Source: Phylloscopus collybita (lineage: Eukaryota > Chordata > Aves > Passeriformes > Phylloscopidae). From it: DNA of 64,000 nt. Below are positions 37,896-50,944 of this stretch, one piece after another; position 1 is the stretch's first letter, and each line of letters begins with the position of its first letter. The DNA is taken from NCBI GenBank assembly GCA_027886175.1, contig JAJNNQ010000009.1, positions 13,551,501 through 13,615,500 on the forward strand. Reading direction: 5' to 3'. The position numbers and the translations under genes were made by a program. The notes under the pieces were generated by a model. It did not search any database, was not told where the DNA came from, and saw only the letters and a program-made list of their open reading frames with translations.

Positions 37896-38479
37896 GGCAT
37901 TGGAGAGGAGGAGTTCTTACAGATCTTATAGTTTCTTGAGGTTTTTCAGAATGTATTTAATGTGGGAAAACAGTCCAGCTACACCCCTGTATTTATTCCT
38001 TTCCAAAAGCTGGGCTAATCAGAGCTTACTAGCAGGGGTTTGTATACAAAAAATATGTGAGAGGAAAGAGCCTTATGGTCTGGAGGGGAAGAACGATGCA
38101 GGACAGCCGTGTGTGCTGTATCCACTACATCCCAGACCTCTCCTGATCCTCTTGGCAGTGGAGGACCAATCTCTGTGCAAACTGGGGCATGGTGATTCTT
38201 CCTGCTCAAGGTCTTCAGACTCTGTTTTGCTCATTCTCCCTGGAGAATCTGGAGGTTTTCTAGCCATTCCTTTCTTCTCCAGGCTGAAGAGACTAGATGA
38301 TTTGTAGCTACTGGATTGATGCCATACTGCAGAGACTGAAAAACTGCCTCAGCAAAGGGAATGGAATGATATATACATATATACTAAAATACAGCCTGTA
38401 CAGAAACTTAAATATCACTAATAGGGAAATAAGTGCAAGAAAATACTGACAAATTTACTGTATAATAATTATTGAATTT

Positions 38480-38642
38480 ACCAAAAAAACCCCAAAAAAC
38501 CAAACCACCCCCAAAAAACAAACAAAAACCCAAACCAAAACAAACAAAAACCCCAAACAAACAACAACAACAACAACAAAAACCAAAACAAAAACCCCCA
38601 TACAAACAAAAAAAAAACAACCCAAAACCAAAAAACCCCAAC
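38480..38642 (+). repeat. 163-bp A/C-only low-complexity tract
   Basis: The plus strand contains only A and C apart from a single T at 38601. It mixes A runs, C runs and a short (CAA)n core at about 38561-38580. Extreme strand asymmetry makes all frames open on both strands, so open frames here are artefacts. Confidence 0.95.
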
Positions 38643-40289
38643 TATTTGCAAGTACAGGCAAGTGTTCATGTTATAAAACATATGGCACTCCCCTAACAGT
38701 TTGATTCTGAGCAATATTGACCAAATTTTGCTTGGCCTTCAACTGAGGAGTTAAAAAAAAAGGTGACATTTTAGTATTATTTGTAATTCTACCTCAGTGC
38801 CTCCCTAATCCATAACAGAAGCATTAATCACCGTGTCTTTGTCATGGCAGCAGGGCAGTTTGCAGTCTGTCTGGGTACTTGATTTATGAACAGCTGATGG
38901 CCATTGAACTGCAGCAATCCACCTAACAGTACTTCCTCCTGCTCTGAGTATAAATGTTACAGAGCATCAACTGTATATTCTATCTAATATATACGAAGCT
39001 AAATTTGCAAGCTCCTTAATTTTTGCCTCTCTTTCCTCAGGTTTTCTCATGTCTTGCTTTTTCCTTCTCCATCTTAAAAGGCATTCTTGATCTCAGACCC
39101 CCAGCTCACCATCTTGCTTGAAAGTCTGTGCTTGACTTTCTGTCTGCTTGAAAGTACATTTGCTGTGCTCAAGAGCAGGACCAGCACTCTTCTGCCTTCC
39201 AGTGCTGTCAAGATGAGCTCCTGCCCCAGCTGAGAAAGAAATAGCATGGTCCTCCAGCCTACTGTCCTTCATCTCTCTGTTGGTTTCCTCTGGTCCCATG
39301 AGTTTCATACAAAATTCAGACTTTTGAGATCTAGTGCAGATCCTTTTGAGCATGTGTCCAGTATGGCCAAATTACATAGTTGCTTTGGAAGGAAAAAGGA
39401 AGGGGACTAGATCTGTATTTTGTTCTTTCCCAGTTCCCTAAGAGCTGGGACACTCAGCTAGAGCTACAATTTAGAAGCCCCTGAGCATTCAGAGAGAGCC
39501 CCCCTGCTCAGCCCCCAGCTCCCATTCCCTGCATGCAAAGCATGTGTCCTGAGTCCAAAAACATCCGGCTCCAGTCTCAGCAGTGGGTGGAGGGAAGTGG
39601 CTCCTTACCTCTGCAACCTCTGGTGGCACAACACCTGTGGAAACCCACACACTTCATTAATATGCTTACTCTGTGTGTCATCTCTGTTGTGGTCTGCCCT
39701 GCAGGGCGACTTTGCCCATTTTTGATGAAATATCTGTGTCCTCCCTTTTTTGATACTGTTTCATTCCTTAGGTCTCCTCTGAGCTCTGGTCTGCAATTTT
39801 TAAAAGCCAAGGCTGTGTCCAAATTTCTATTAATTAGAAGACTGACAGAACAGAGGTTGCTGCATTTGGTAGTGCTTAGGAGGGTATCGCTTTGTAAACT
39901 CTGCACTTCTGTTCACCATCGCCTGTAACAAAGCACTTTTTGTTGGTTAATGCCTAGAAAATAATGGTCAAATTTAAAGCCTCTCCAATTCTGTAGAGTG
40001 TGTTAACAAAAAGAGAAGAAAAAGGCAACCACTAGAAAAGCTTAGATTTTTAATGCTTTATCTCACGTTTCGTGGTAAGAGAATGAGGGGTGTATTCACA
40101 ACTATTTGAAGAGTGGCTCGAAGAGATAGTGCTGCCTTACAGGAACTCCTGGCATCCAATGGTATATATCAAGGCATAATGGGATGAAATTAGGCAATAA
40201 AGCTAACCAGATAAGTAGTCTTTCATCCTGGAAGTACATTCCAAAGGTTGCATAAATGAAATAGCAATTGCAAATGTTTTTGTGGGACG

Positions 40290-40720
40290 ATTCCTACCAG
40301 CCAGATCTGCCAGGTGTGGGCGGGGACAGAGGGCGGCTGAGCAGCTCCCTGGTCCCGGCCAGCCCAGCGAGGGCTCCCCCGCTGCCCCCGCGGAGCAGGC
40401 CGGGCTGTGTCCCACGGCCTCCAGGCCCCGGGGAGCCCTTCTGGGAGCCCTGACCCCTGTAAAGCTGAGCTGAACCAAAGCGCTATTACAGGGATCACAC
40501 TGCTGGAAAAATCCCCGGGGTAGGACCAGGAGCAGGGCTTGGCCCAGGTATGTCGATGAAGCCCGAAGCCCCGGTGATCCCGGGAAGCCCCTCCCCGCCT
40601 CCAGGGCCGCCGTGGGGCAGCGGGGCAGGGCAGGCGCGGCCCCCAGGCGCTGCAGGCGCCGTGGGAGCGCTCGGCTCACGAGTGGGGACACGGGGAATGA
40701 CAGCGTACATCCACTCGGGC
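40290..40720. promoter_or_regulatory. Orphan CpG-rich island
   Basis: About 430 bp of GC-rich, CpG-dense sequence (runs such as GGGCGGGGACAGAGGGCGGC and CCGCGG, CCCGGG, GGCGCC sites) inside an AT-rich desert about 23 kb from the TAPT1 island. The long open frames here, including 184 codons on the minus strand, look like composition artefacts with no known domain. Such islands often mark promoters of unannotated lncRNAs or developmental enhancers. A promoter role is an inference. Confidence 0.5.
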
Positions 40721-43700
40721 TGTAACCACGAGTGATGAGAACAAATTGCCGGCTCATTTCTAACCAGAAAAGGTGGGATGCAGCAGAGGCATGTCAGGTC
40801 GTGAGGCTGCAAGAGGGGGTGTTGTGCGAGTTTGCTTTACCTCCCTTGATTTGCTGTTATTTTTCAACAAAGACCTTGCCTTAGCATAATGATTTCTTTT
40901 AAATGCCTGAAAATTTAAAGCATAATAATATTGCGGTAAGCAGAAAACCACTACACCCCCGCCAGCCCCCACAAGATGGAGCTCGCAGCTCAGGAGCGGG
41001 AATGATGTTCTTTGTGTCACCGAAAACTGAAACGGTTTTATTCTCACCCTTTTCTAATTTTTATCTTTTGCTAATATAATGCAGATTGGTTTTATACATT
41101 ATTTATGGAGCCCAGAACTAGTATAGGGAATGCTGTCACTCATTTTAATGATTTAGATATGTTTTTTATTATTATTATTATACTGTATAGGCTTTGGAAA
41201 ACCTTCATTTGGATCCCATTTAGAACACAGGAAGTTGCCCAAAGCTTGGATGTGAACCTTAATTTACTGAAATCCTTGTAAGGCTGAGAATATTTACTGC
41301 TGGCATTTATTGCTCCTGTGAGAGTTATAGCGAGAGAGAGTTGGGGGGAGAGAAAGAGAAAAGGAAAGACAACAGTAACTTCAGCCAAAAAAGCAAAGAA
41401 CATATGTTGGAGTTGTGCTCAGCTGCGCACATGCAGAGCACGGTAATCTGCCTCTGAGCTGCTCTGCTGGGACAGGAGGTGCCTCGCTGCCTCCCAGATT
41501 TAGAAGAACCCCACCAGGGCTTGTCCTTTAAGGAGCTGGATCTGATTTTTCTAAAGCTTCTCATTATAAAGGGAGGTTCACAAGCAATTTGGACACTCAG
41601 CTTGATGTACCCCATGAAGAATTTGATCCTTTTGGCGCTGCAGCAGAAGTCCCTTTGGACTTCCCACTGTGCTCTGCAGATAAAAAACCAGGGATTTTAG
41701 CTGTGCAGAGTTGCAGAGGTTCCAGGGGTGCCCAAGGGAAATATGATGCACGATCCCAGGCAACCTTGGCTGGAGACAAGGGAGAGTTGCAAACCCACCA
41801 CTGTCTTGAAGGGGGTGGAGAAGGTGACCCAGCAACCAGCAGTAAGGGAGGCAGGAAAAGATCTCTTCATTTTCTTCTTCTTTCCAATTACTTTGTGCCT
41901 GAACAGTAATAAATATGCCTATTCAAGCTTGGCTATTATAACTTACAGAGAAGTGTATTCCTAGGATGAGTCAGACTTTGTTCAGGTTATGAGTGCAGGC
42001 GATTTCAGCAGTCTCCAGCTTTTCAGAGTTTTGCACTTCAGGAGAAAGAACAGGCGCCTCTGTAAATCCCATAGCATTTTTTTACTTTAGAGAAAAGCAG
42101 AACAAAATATTTAATTTTTTAAGGTATTTGCTTTTTGCTCCCCTGTTCCTCCAGCCCTCTTTCATTCAGCTGCTTAACCTGCCTTTCAACTGGTCTCTCT
42201 GGTGGCTTGTTTGTCCTGCGCCACGACAGCTAAAACAGCTAATAAAGTAGCTGGCAGGAGGGTGAATGAAGGGACCATGCCAGCTACTGCCCCTATTGTG
42301 GAGAAAAAAAAAACAACAGTAAAATTTTTATATGTCTACCTTGAAATTTCCTCAAAAACTTACATGTTATGTTTTGTGAATCTCTAGAGAAATGCAATGT
42401 ATTTTCTGAAGAGCAGCTTAATTTAAAAGATTGTCCATTTACTTGAAATACCCAGGACTGTTTGCTATTATTATTACTGAAAAAGCTTTTGATGATATAT
42501 TGTCATTATTTTGAATTTAATTATGTTTGTTAGCTATGCTTAATACGGCACTGTGAAAGGGTCAAGGTGTTGCTCAACAAGATGTGCTAGTGTGTGGTGA
42601 GGAGACAGCTTTTCTCCAGGAGCTCACAGCCAGAGTTTAGTCCTGCAAGGAGGCAGGATGGGGTGAGCATCTAGGAGATGGCAAAAGCAGACAAAGTCAG
42701 TGGAAAGCTGCCCCCCTCATAAAGGCTCTGTATTGCATGCAATAGCTGGGTGGGGCCCAGAGGCACAAGATTATTGCCAAGGTCTCAAATAATACTTCAG
42801 CTAGAGAACATGATTCAGAGAGCAAGTACATAAAATTGGAAGATCTGTGTTCATGATACACTATTTAGATGCTAACTGTATAATTTTAATCATAGCACCA
42901 GATTGCTCCTGCATAAACATCCAACATCTCCTCAGTAAAGGCCTCCTGACGAACCTTGAAAGACATGCAGGTAGTTCAGATATGGAATGCCTGCTCATAG
43001 AATTAGGAAAATGGAAATGAGGAGAAGGAATTTGCAATTGCTTGTAGAGCTGGAAGGTTAGGGATCATTCTTTATCTCTTGTGTGAGTGGGAGGGCACCC
43101 ATCATGAACAAACTGCTAGGCACAGTTGTTCATTTTTACATTAAGATGTCATTTCACATTAATTTAAAGGACTTCAGTGCAAGATGTGGTGGCATGGTTT
43201 AGTTCTTAATAATCTCATAAGAATTGCACTTTTGAGAAGATATTTAAGTGTTGGAATAGATAAGGAAATTGTGAAAATTCAATCCTTAGAACTGTTAGAA
43301 CAAGTTGGACAACTATCTGCCAGGAATTACCTAGGTATGGTTGATTCTTCCTTGAGGCAGAGAAACACACAAAATGACCTATTTACTCTGATTTCAAGGA
43401 CTTATGTGCAACTAGCTGCAGGTGCTTAAGAGCAGAAAATATTCTGTGTCAAGGAAAAAGACTGATTGCATTGAGATAAAGTTCAATTTAAGCTCAAGCT
43501 AAACAAGAAGTTTGTAGAAATCATGTAATTATCCCAAATCCAACATCTATAATATCTAAAATTTCAAAGGAAATTGACCTTTTAAGGAAGTACATAGAAG
43601 ACAGCATGAGAAATGCTCAGAAACAACATCCAAGAAAGCTCTACTGTCTGACATTATCAAATAAAATAAAACATCCCAGTGAGGGGAATTTTGTGTTTCT

Positions 43701-45372
43701 AGTTCCAGATTCAAATGTTTGCCTAAAAATAGAAATTACCTTCTTTTTTTTTCTTCTTCTTCTTTTTTTTTTTTTTTTTTCCCTCTTTGTGTCATCATAG
43801 TGTTACCATTAAGAATATAGCCAGCAGCTACTTTCATTAAGGGAAGCCTGTGATCTCAGCTGCAGGAAGAACAATGGAAACATGCCGTTCTCCTCAAAAT
43901 GCCTCTGTGGATATAAGCTTCTTCTGCTCTGCTTTTTCATCATAAGTTCTCTGTACAGCAGCACCGCAAGCCTCAAAGCAGCCAGGGAAGAGCAGGGTCA
44001 GAGTGGATTCCTGGGTACCTCTGCCCCTTGCTGTGGGCTGGGGCTGTGCTGGTGTGTCTGCAGGCTGGGCTTCAGGATGACCAGGCTGCTGCTCTGCAAG
44101 GCTTTTGGCATGCTGGTGCCATGGTCTGGCCAGCAGCCTGCAGGCTGGATTTCTTGGCATCTTTCCCAGGAGGGCACTCAGCCTGTGCCTCACACCGTGT
44201 GCTACAAAGGTAGCAGGGACTGATGGGCAGCCTGGGCGTTCCATGCTGTGGGCACTGGGAGCTCAGCTGTAACCAATCCCATACCCAAAACTGTGCCCTC
44301 AGAGAGCCAGGGCAGGGAGCCTGCTGGGCTGTATTTTGATTCTGATTATTTAAGCAGAGTATAGATGCAACTTTCTACTGGGAAGTCACTTCCATTAAGG
44401 AAAAAGCAGCCATTTTGAATGAGAAGTTTTTCACACTGTCCATGAAATTTTCTGCAGAAGAAATTCTAAAAACAACGTTTAAGGGGGGGAAGCGGTTTTT
44501 AATCCTACAACACTGTGTTAGAGGACAGGGCACAGTCTTTCATAGCTTTAAATACTTTGAGAGTATAAAGAACCCCCTATTTTACTAAGATCAGAGGAAC
44601 AGAGCATTACTTTTATTCAAGATAACCTTTTAAATGAAAATTAACTCCCAGACTGACTTCCCTGGTTTATTTATAAAACCCTAAAAATGTATCGCTATTT
44701 TGTGCTTTCCCTGTTAACAAGGTGGGTTTATTTGGTAAGGCTGTGACCTTCTACTATCATTTTTTTGAGATGTTCATTGACTGCTTGATGGACCTTTGAG
44801 TTGACACTTTTACTTCAGGATATCTACTGCTACAATGGCATTGTCTTGTTGGCTTCATTTGATGAATTCTTGCAGGTGGGATTCAATTGAATGTACAGCA
44901 AGCAGTACACAGTGACCTGATTATTTATCTTGTCAAACGGAGTCCCTGGACATAACTATCAAGCTGCCATTGACACTGAGATATAACCAGCTCTGTATTA
45001 AACTGTCCAGCTGTGTGAAGAGTGCACCAATTATTTACTTAAGAGGCATAACACAGAGAACATTTGAGAGACTTGAGAGGCTGTATAGGAATAACTGCTG
45101 CCTCAGTAGCCTTTTTGAGGATGGTCCAATATCAAAGTTTCACAACACTGCTCCAGAGGGTCATGATTATATCATATTTAGCACAAATTCATGGAACATG
45201 CCCATAATTGGTGGGGTTTTTATTTTTAATGATTTCATCAGTTACTTCATTCAGTATAGCAGGGTATGATCAGCTAATGAAACTTCTAGATCTTGTCCAG
45301 CAACAGCATCAGGCTTCTTTAGCACAGTCCTGGTACCACTGTAGCTTGAAGGGATCTGCTACTGGCGCAGCG
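40721..45372. other. Intergenic region without recognised gene
   Basis: Mixed composition with moderately GC-rich patches at 41400-41860 and 43960-44330. A (TTA)n-like stretch lies at about 41166-41180, a purine-rich stretch at about 41331-41375 and a 50-nt pure-pyrimidine tract at 43739-43788. No gene, RNA or clear transposon body was recognised. Confidence 0.6.
43739..43788 (+). repeat. Pure polypyrimidine tract, 50 bp
   Basis: Only C and T from 43739 to 43788, with an 18-T core and TTC repeats before it. It could form triplex DNA in principle. It is followed by TCATAG, a weak acceptor-like end. Confidence 0.9.
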
Positions 45373-45528
45373 TGTTGCAGTTTAACCCATCAGGCAGCTA
45401 AACACCACACAGCTGCTTTCTCACCCTCCTCCAGTGAGATCTGGGAGAAAATTATCCTAAATCCAACACACAGCACAATACCAGCAACTAGGGAGGAAAT
45501 TAGGTCTATCCCAGCTGAAGCCAAGACA
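45373..45528. mobile_element. Internally deleted avian ERVL-type LTR remnant
   Basis: Starts TGTTGCAGTTTAACCC and continues with the CAGGCAGCTAAACACCACAC and CACAGCTGCT segments; it ends CTATCCCAGCTGAAGCCAAG-ACA. As I recall them, both ends match the two ends of a common avian LTR several hundred bp long, but only about 156 bp remain, so the middle is deleted (apparent junction near 45450). No target duplication was found. The family assignment is from memory. Confidence 0.6.
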
Positions 45529-47744
45529 CCCCAGTTTTCCTGACAGGGCTTTTTCAACTTGTTGTTGAACTGAGGCAACAATGATGTGAAGAGACCTTTT
45601 AGTCATTAATGCCAGCTTAAGCAAAAAAAATATATTAGTGCTGGAGACTTGACATGACCTCCTGGAGCTGAGTCCCTGTCATATCTAGCAGACTTGTTTG
45701 GTGAAGGCCAAATGTAGAGGGGGATGGAAACCAGCTACGTCGCTGAAGTAGCTCCATTTAAGGGTTAACTGTTGACCTGACCCTCTTTGCATCCTGCATA
45801 TTAACAACAATTAGATAAAACAGTAATTAGCAACTCAAGTACAATCTATTTTTATGTAGTGCAGCTTGTGCACAAGTTTTTGATTAATTTTAAATACATG
45901 GAGAGTTGAGAGAGTTTGTAGTTTTAGGATTATTCAGGTCAAAGAACAGATGTTAAATTTCTTTAAATAACCAGTTTAATTTTAGCCCAAATTAACAGAT
46001 TTGTTTATTAATGCTCAGAACACTCAACCTGTTTTTAAAGGATGAGAATTATAAGATTGGAGAGGTGCACTCATTTTCTGTCCGTAATAAAACTGGTAAA
46101 TCTGTGCTCTAGAAGCAAGAGAGAAGTGTCCCTAAACCCATAGGGTTGTGAGCAAGGTCTTAAGAGCTGAGCTGAGAACCTGTTAACTCTGTGAGCAGTG
46201 GAGGCAAGTGAGCCTTTTTCAAGGAGATTCTTGAAGTTGAGACATTTTACAAAGGATTTACCGTGAACTGGACTCAATGCAGGGAGTCCCTGCAGTTGCA
46301 CATTGTCTCTTCTCCATCCTCCTTCCTCTGACAGGCAGCCCAAGAGCAGGGGGGCTGCACATCCCTCCAGTGCCACACTTCATCCCTGTGGTACCTCCAC
46401 AGATTGTTTTCTGCTTATCCTTTAAGTACTCTGGTCATCATAAACTGGTGTCTGATCCAAGCTATGAAACCACACTTCGTTTTGGACACAAGAACCAGCT
46501 TGGAGAGGTCCCCTATGTTTGCAGAAAATCTAAGCATCAAAAAATGCTGTATATTAAAATCTATCAAAGTCTGTGATTCCTGGTATTCATGGGAATTAAT
46601 TGGCTGTGTGAAATTTGAGAATTATACAGGTTCACTGCTAGAAGTAAGTCACAATTAGTGCCAAGTGCTTTTACCACTAAAAAAGCCCCATGGATTAGGC
46701 CTTTCAGAAGAAAGAAAACCTGCTTCTGAACTTTTTGCCACAGTTGGATACTCAGTGATAGAATAGTCTCCATACTGCCAGTACATTTACAATGTAAACG
46801 CTTTCTTTTCAAGGTCAGGGTTTTAAAGCACTAGACTGCTATTGAAACTGCAGGGGCAGAGCCTGAACAATTCTACTGGTTTTCTAAAAATAAGGAGCTT
46901 TATAGCTAAACTGCAGGATGTATTTTAAAAGAGTCTCAACATTTTTCTTTTTACTGCTACTTGTATCCCATCTCTACCAATTTTTACTGCTTTACACAAA
47001 GGCACATTTATCACAAGGCATGGCATAAAATCAACATTCTTCCATTCTAGCAGTTAAGCCCCATCTTACAATGTTTGTGATGTGCCACAATATTCAAATG
47101 CATTAAAACAAAACCTGACCCACCAGAGAGAATATGGATTTACAAATAAAATGACAGAATGGAAGAATGCCTACTTTGCTAGTTCAGACTTCTTAACTGC
47201 AGCTACTGTGTTGAATTTTGCATTAAAAATGTTGTATTTTTGTTTAAAACCTGCATCCCCCAAATACCTCATGAAATACTGCAGGACTCTGAGCTGTGAA
47301 TGAGGAAACCAGTTCTTTCATTATAATGCTTAATTATAATCAATCAGGGCTTACTCTTCCCAAATCTTTGGAGCTCTTATTTAGCTTTTGCAGTACTTGA
47401 AAATATTTATTGACCAAATGATAAAATGCTTTTTGTAGTTATTGGAGAAGATTTGCTGTTAAAATACTCAGGACTAATCCCCGTAAAATATTGAGGACTA
47501 ATTTCTGGTCAGTTTGCAGCTAGGTGTACAGACAGAAAAAAGTCTTGGCACCCACATCAGGTTACTAAAAGATTGTCCAGGGTTGCAAGTAGAAGATCAT
47601 ATACCTGCTCATACTTTCCAGGAGGCTGTGACAAACGGTCATGTGCTTTCAAGTGTAGAGGACAGCTCAATGTGCACTTGGCTGTCCTTGCTTCAGATTT
47701 CAGGGTGTGCTGTTGTGCCTGTGGCCCAGCTGCTAAGCACTGTC
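45529..47744. other. Intergenic region with AT-rich candidate regulatory block
   Basis: No gene recognised. An AT-rich block at about 45770-46030 carries several TAATTA/ATTAG-type homeodomain-like sites. The remainder appears unique. Confidence 0.55.
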
Positions 47745-47749
47745 CCAAT

Positions 47750-48469
47750 TGTCTTGGTTTGGAAAGACAGGTAGCTGCCAGGAAAAGCTGGAGTTTCCCT
47801 TAGAATGGAGAATGTAAACCCCCTCCAAATTATAATTTTGCAATTAAAGGCTTTCAGGCAAAGATTTGGGAATAGGAATAACAGTTCCTTACTAGGAATA
47901 TTAACAACACAAATGTAGTAGAAAACAAAACCACCCAACCAAACAAGCAAGCAAACAAACAACAATTTTGGAGAACCCTGACATAGTCAGATCTACAACC
48001 TGACACCCTGTTGGTCAGGGTGTTGGAAGCAGTCCAAAAGTGAGTCCTCCTGGACTGGCAGATGTAGTTCTGGTGGAGCAGAGATGATCCTGTAGAACAA
48101 GGGTCCAGTGGTGGTGGGAACGGTCCAGTCTTCCTCCGGGAATCGGGTGAAGCCAGATACCTGGTGTTCCTGTGTCTCAGTTTTATTCAGGTAGGAATGG
48201 TTGGCTCCCCCCACTGGGTGGAGCATCTCACAATAGGATGATGGAAGGTGGATGTACTGCTTTGGGGAGGAGAACAGCTTGGGGAGTCTTAATGGCCCAT
48301 TGTGAAAAGAGATAAAAACACTGCCTTACCTGGTTTTAACAGCTGGCCCATTATTAGAAGGCATCTTCCCCCATCCTCCCAGAGTTACAAGAGATAAAGA
48401 AGAACATCTCCCCAGCTGCTTTCAGCAGATGAAATAGAATACATATTTTTGGTTCCACAACCCAAGACA
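47750..48469 (-). mobile_element. Solo LTR with 5-bp target duplication (ERVL-like)
   Basis: A 720-bp segment starts TGTCTTGGTTTGGAAAGACA and ends ACCCAAGACA. The outer 8 bp (TGTCTTGG and CCAAGACA) are perfect inverted repeats. It is flanked by CCAAT on both sides (47745-47749 and 48470-48474), a 5-bp duplication typical of ERVL-type insertions. It resembles a common songbird LTR I remember. Minus orientation is inferred from a degraded polyadenylation-like site followed by GAACTG and TTTGCCTGAAAGCC, which looks like U5, and an upstream TATA-like site. No internal viral region is attached, so it is a solo LTR. Confidence 0.88.
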
Positions 48470-50944
48470 CCAATTTAAAGGCCAACTAGAGAATTTAAGT
48501 GCCACCAGTTTTGCTTTCCTGGTCCTCACTGAGCACCAGGATTGAGGAAAAGCAGATGATGGTGAAAACCCACCCATGTGGATAACAAAGACTCATCTCT
48601 CATTTTCTTCTGCAAGATTTTCTCCTTGGCTTTTAGTACCACATTTAAAGCCGGAACACTTAGCCTCTCTTTTTTAGACATCTGAAGATCTTGTTCTTAA
48701 TTCCAAGCAAATCCAGTACTGATGCTGTGTTATTTGTCATTAGCAAATGTGGTAAAAGAGTAAGTTTTACACACATGCTCCTTTTTTTTCCTCTATTCTT
48801 GTCATTTAATCAAAAAATAGATATACTTATGAAGTTACTATACAACAGTTTTTTTAAGTCAGACAAAGTGTGGCAATTTAATTGTCCCAGTCCAAGTATG
48901 TCTTAGCTGAATTTGAGTACTGGAGTGTAAAGCTTCATTTTAATTTTCTAAACATTTTCAGTTGCATCTGTATCTTTCAACACTTTTTTTTCTTCTCTTT
49001 AATTGCTTCAATTAAAATATGCAAAAAATATCATGGGAAAACTCTATCAATTCTTTTAAAAATAGCAGAATTGTAGTTGACAAAAATTGGTACAACTATT
49101 AGGACAAGACTCAATCAGGAAATATTTCCATTCTTTAGCATATAGAAACTTACATATGGTTTGCTATCACTGCTGCCCAGCGCCAAAGCCAACATCTCAG
49201 TCTGTGCAAAGAAACAGGAGGACAGTCAGTGGGTGGGCTCGAAGCATGGAACAGAAGGAGGGAGAGGGAGTGAGTGGGGGAGAGACTGTGTGCATATGTC
49301 CAGAGGAGTTGGGTAGTTAGAGCATCCGTTAGGGAGCTGAAGAACCAAGATTCATATCCTTCTTCTCTGTGATCCACAAAATGTGCTTAAATTCAGCTCT
49401 ACCAGATCCCTCATGGGCAAGTTATTTGGTTATTCTGTACTTTCCAAATGTCACTTCTAAGAGATATTCTATTATGAATAAATAAAAGATACTCCTTGGA
49501 GCAGGAGTACTCTGTTTATGTTAGTTAACAGTGTTCTGTATGTTCTGCCTCTCTTTGTTTCTGTACTAACTGTATCAAGTGAACAGCAGCAGTGGCACAG
49601 CTGGAAAGTTTCACCCTGAACTGACCCAGGGTATGGAAAATGTTGATTGAAGTTTGGGCTGTGAACAGGAGCAGAGCATGGTTGTAGGATGTGTCTCATT
49701 CCTTGGGATCCTGCTGAAGGAGCACACCTGATCTGAGTTAGGTGCCCAAATCCAGGCGCCTCAGCCTCTATCTCCCGGGGGCTTGTCTTCTCCTCTGAAC
49801 TGCAATTGTACCTGTCAAAGCAGCTCTGTCTTCTCCCACAAGTGCTCTCTGCTCCTACAGGTTCCTAAATCAGGAAAGGAGATGGTATTAGATGGCAATC
49901 ATCTATGAGTAAGATATTTCAGTGGCTAAGTTACCTTGAGGATTTATTCATCGCTTTTACAGAAATCAGGGGAGAATGCTCATCTAGATTCCTCTGCAAG
50001 TCAGCCCTTAGGATTTTCAGGGGGAAAGGAATGTCTGGGCATCATCTGTGTTATAAATTTTTTTTGATGCCTCCATAGATTTTATAGTTTTGCAAAAACT
50101 CATAGCAAACATGGAATTTATTGCTCATAGTTCATCCAGGAAATGTGTCATAGTACAAGATGGGCTGAACATAAAAGATGGTTAACAAGTATACAGCAAT
50201 GGTCTGTAAAACTGTTAAATAGATCAATAAATAATTCCAGTGATAGCATATTGAATTTCAATAGTCAGTGAAAACCAACAGTTTCAAAATGCTGAATTTT
50301 GCTTTTCTAATGACTAAGTCTGTATCACTTTACCATAAATACTCAACTTTAGCAATTATCATCAAGGCCCTATTTAACAAGTTTCTAATTTTAAGAAATG
50401 CGATTTACTGCAGTAGTGAATTGTTGATACGATACCTTTTCTTTATTCCTTCATGAGTTTAACCCATATGTTGATTATATAAGTAAAAAATGTCTGCAGG
50501 GACTTTTTTTCAATAAGTCTAAGGAATAGGATGTTGGAGTAAAGCAGTGCTTTTTATACTCTGGGCATACAGAACTGTAGGTCCCCCAGAATTTGAGTTA
50601 GCTGACATCCATAAAGCTGGCAGCATCCAGTCTTTAGGGAAAAGCTCAGCTCTCCTAGCTTCCTTGGCTAAAAGAATTTGTTCTAGGACCTTTGCTGTGG
50701 TTAGTTGGCGTTTACATGGGCACACCTTCAATACTGTAATGCAGAAAGTTGTAGCACCACCCTTGCCACGCTTCCATCTCAGAAATCTGAGACACCAGGT
50801 GATGAATGGGAGGAGTCAGACACTGAAGACACCGGTTCTCAAAGGGACAGAAGACTTCCATACCTGACTGGGAATTACAGGCAGCTTTCCAGGAAACAGA
50901 ACCTGAAAAAGTAAAGCATTTCAAAGCATTGGTTTCAGAAGAAG

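Larger units (their letters stand above)
36811..40289. other. Intergenic region with simple tracts
   Basis: No gene recognised. It holds A runs at 37246-37263 and 37876-37895 and the A/C-only tract at 38480-38642. The 135-codon frame at 37900-38307 has no known domain. Confidence 0.6.

Noticed and set aside
37900..38307. Plus-strand 135-codon frame
   Set aside because: No domain, signal or splice context; it starts just after a poly(A) run and looks random.
38408..38714. Several frames of 68-78 codons on both strands
   Set aside because: Artefacts of the A/C-only tract, which contains no stop codons in most frames.
40203..40757. Minus-strand 184-codon frame in the orphan CpG island
   Set aside because: Composition-driven Pro/Ala/Gly/Arg-rich frame with no recognised domain and no splice context.
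44970..45269. Plus-strand 99-codon frame
   Set aside because: No similarity recognised and no gene structure around it; probably chance.
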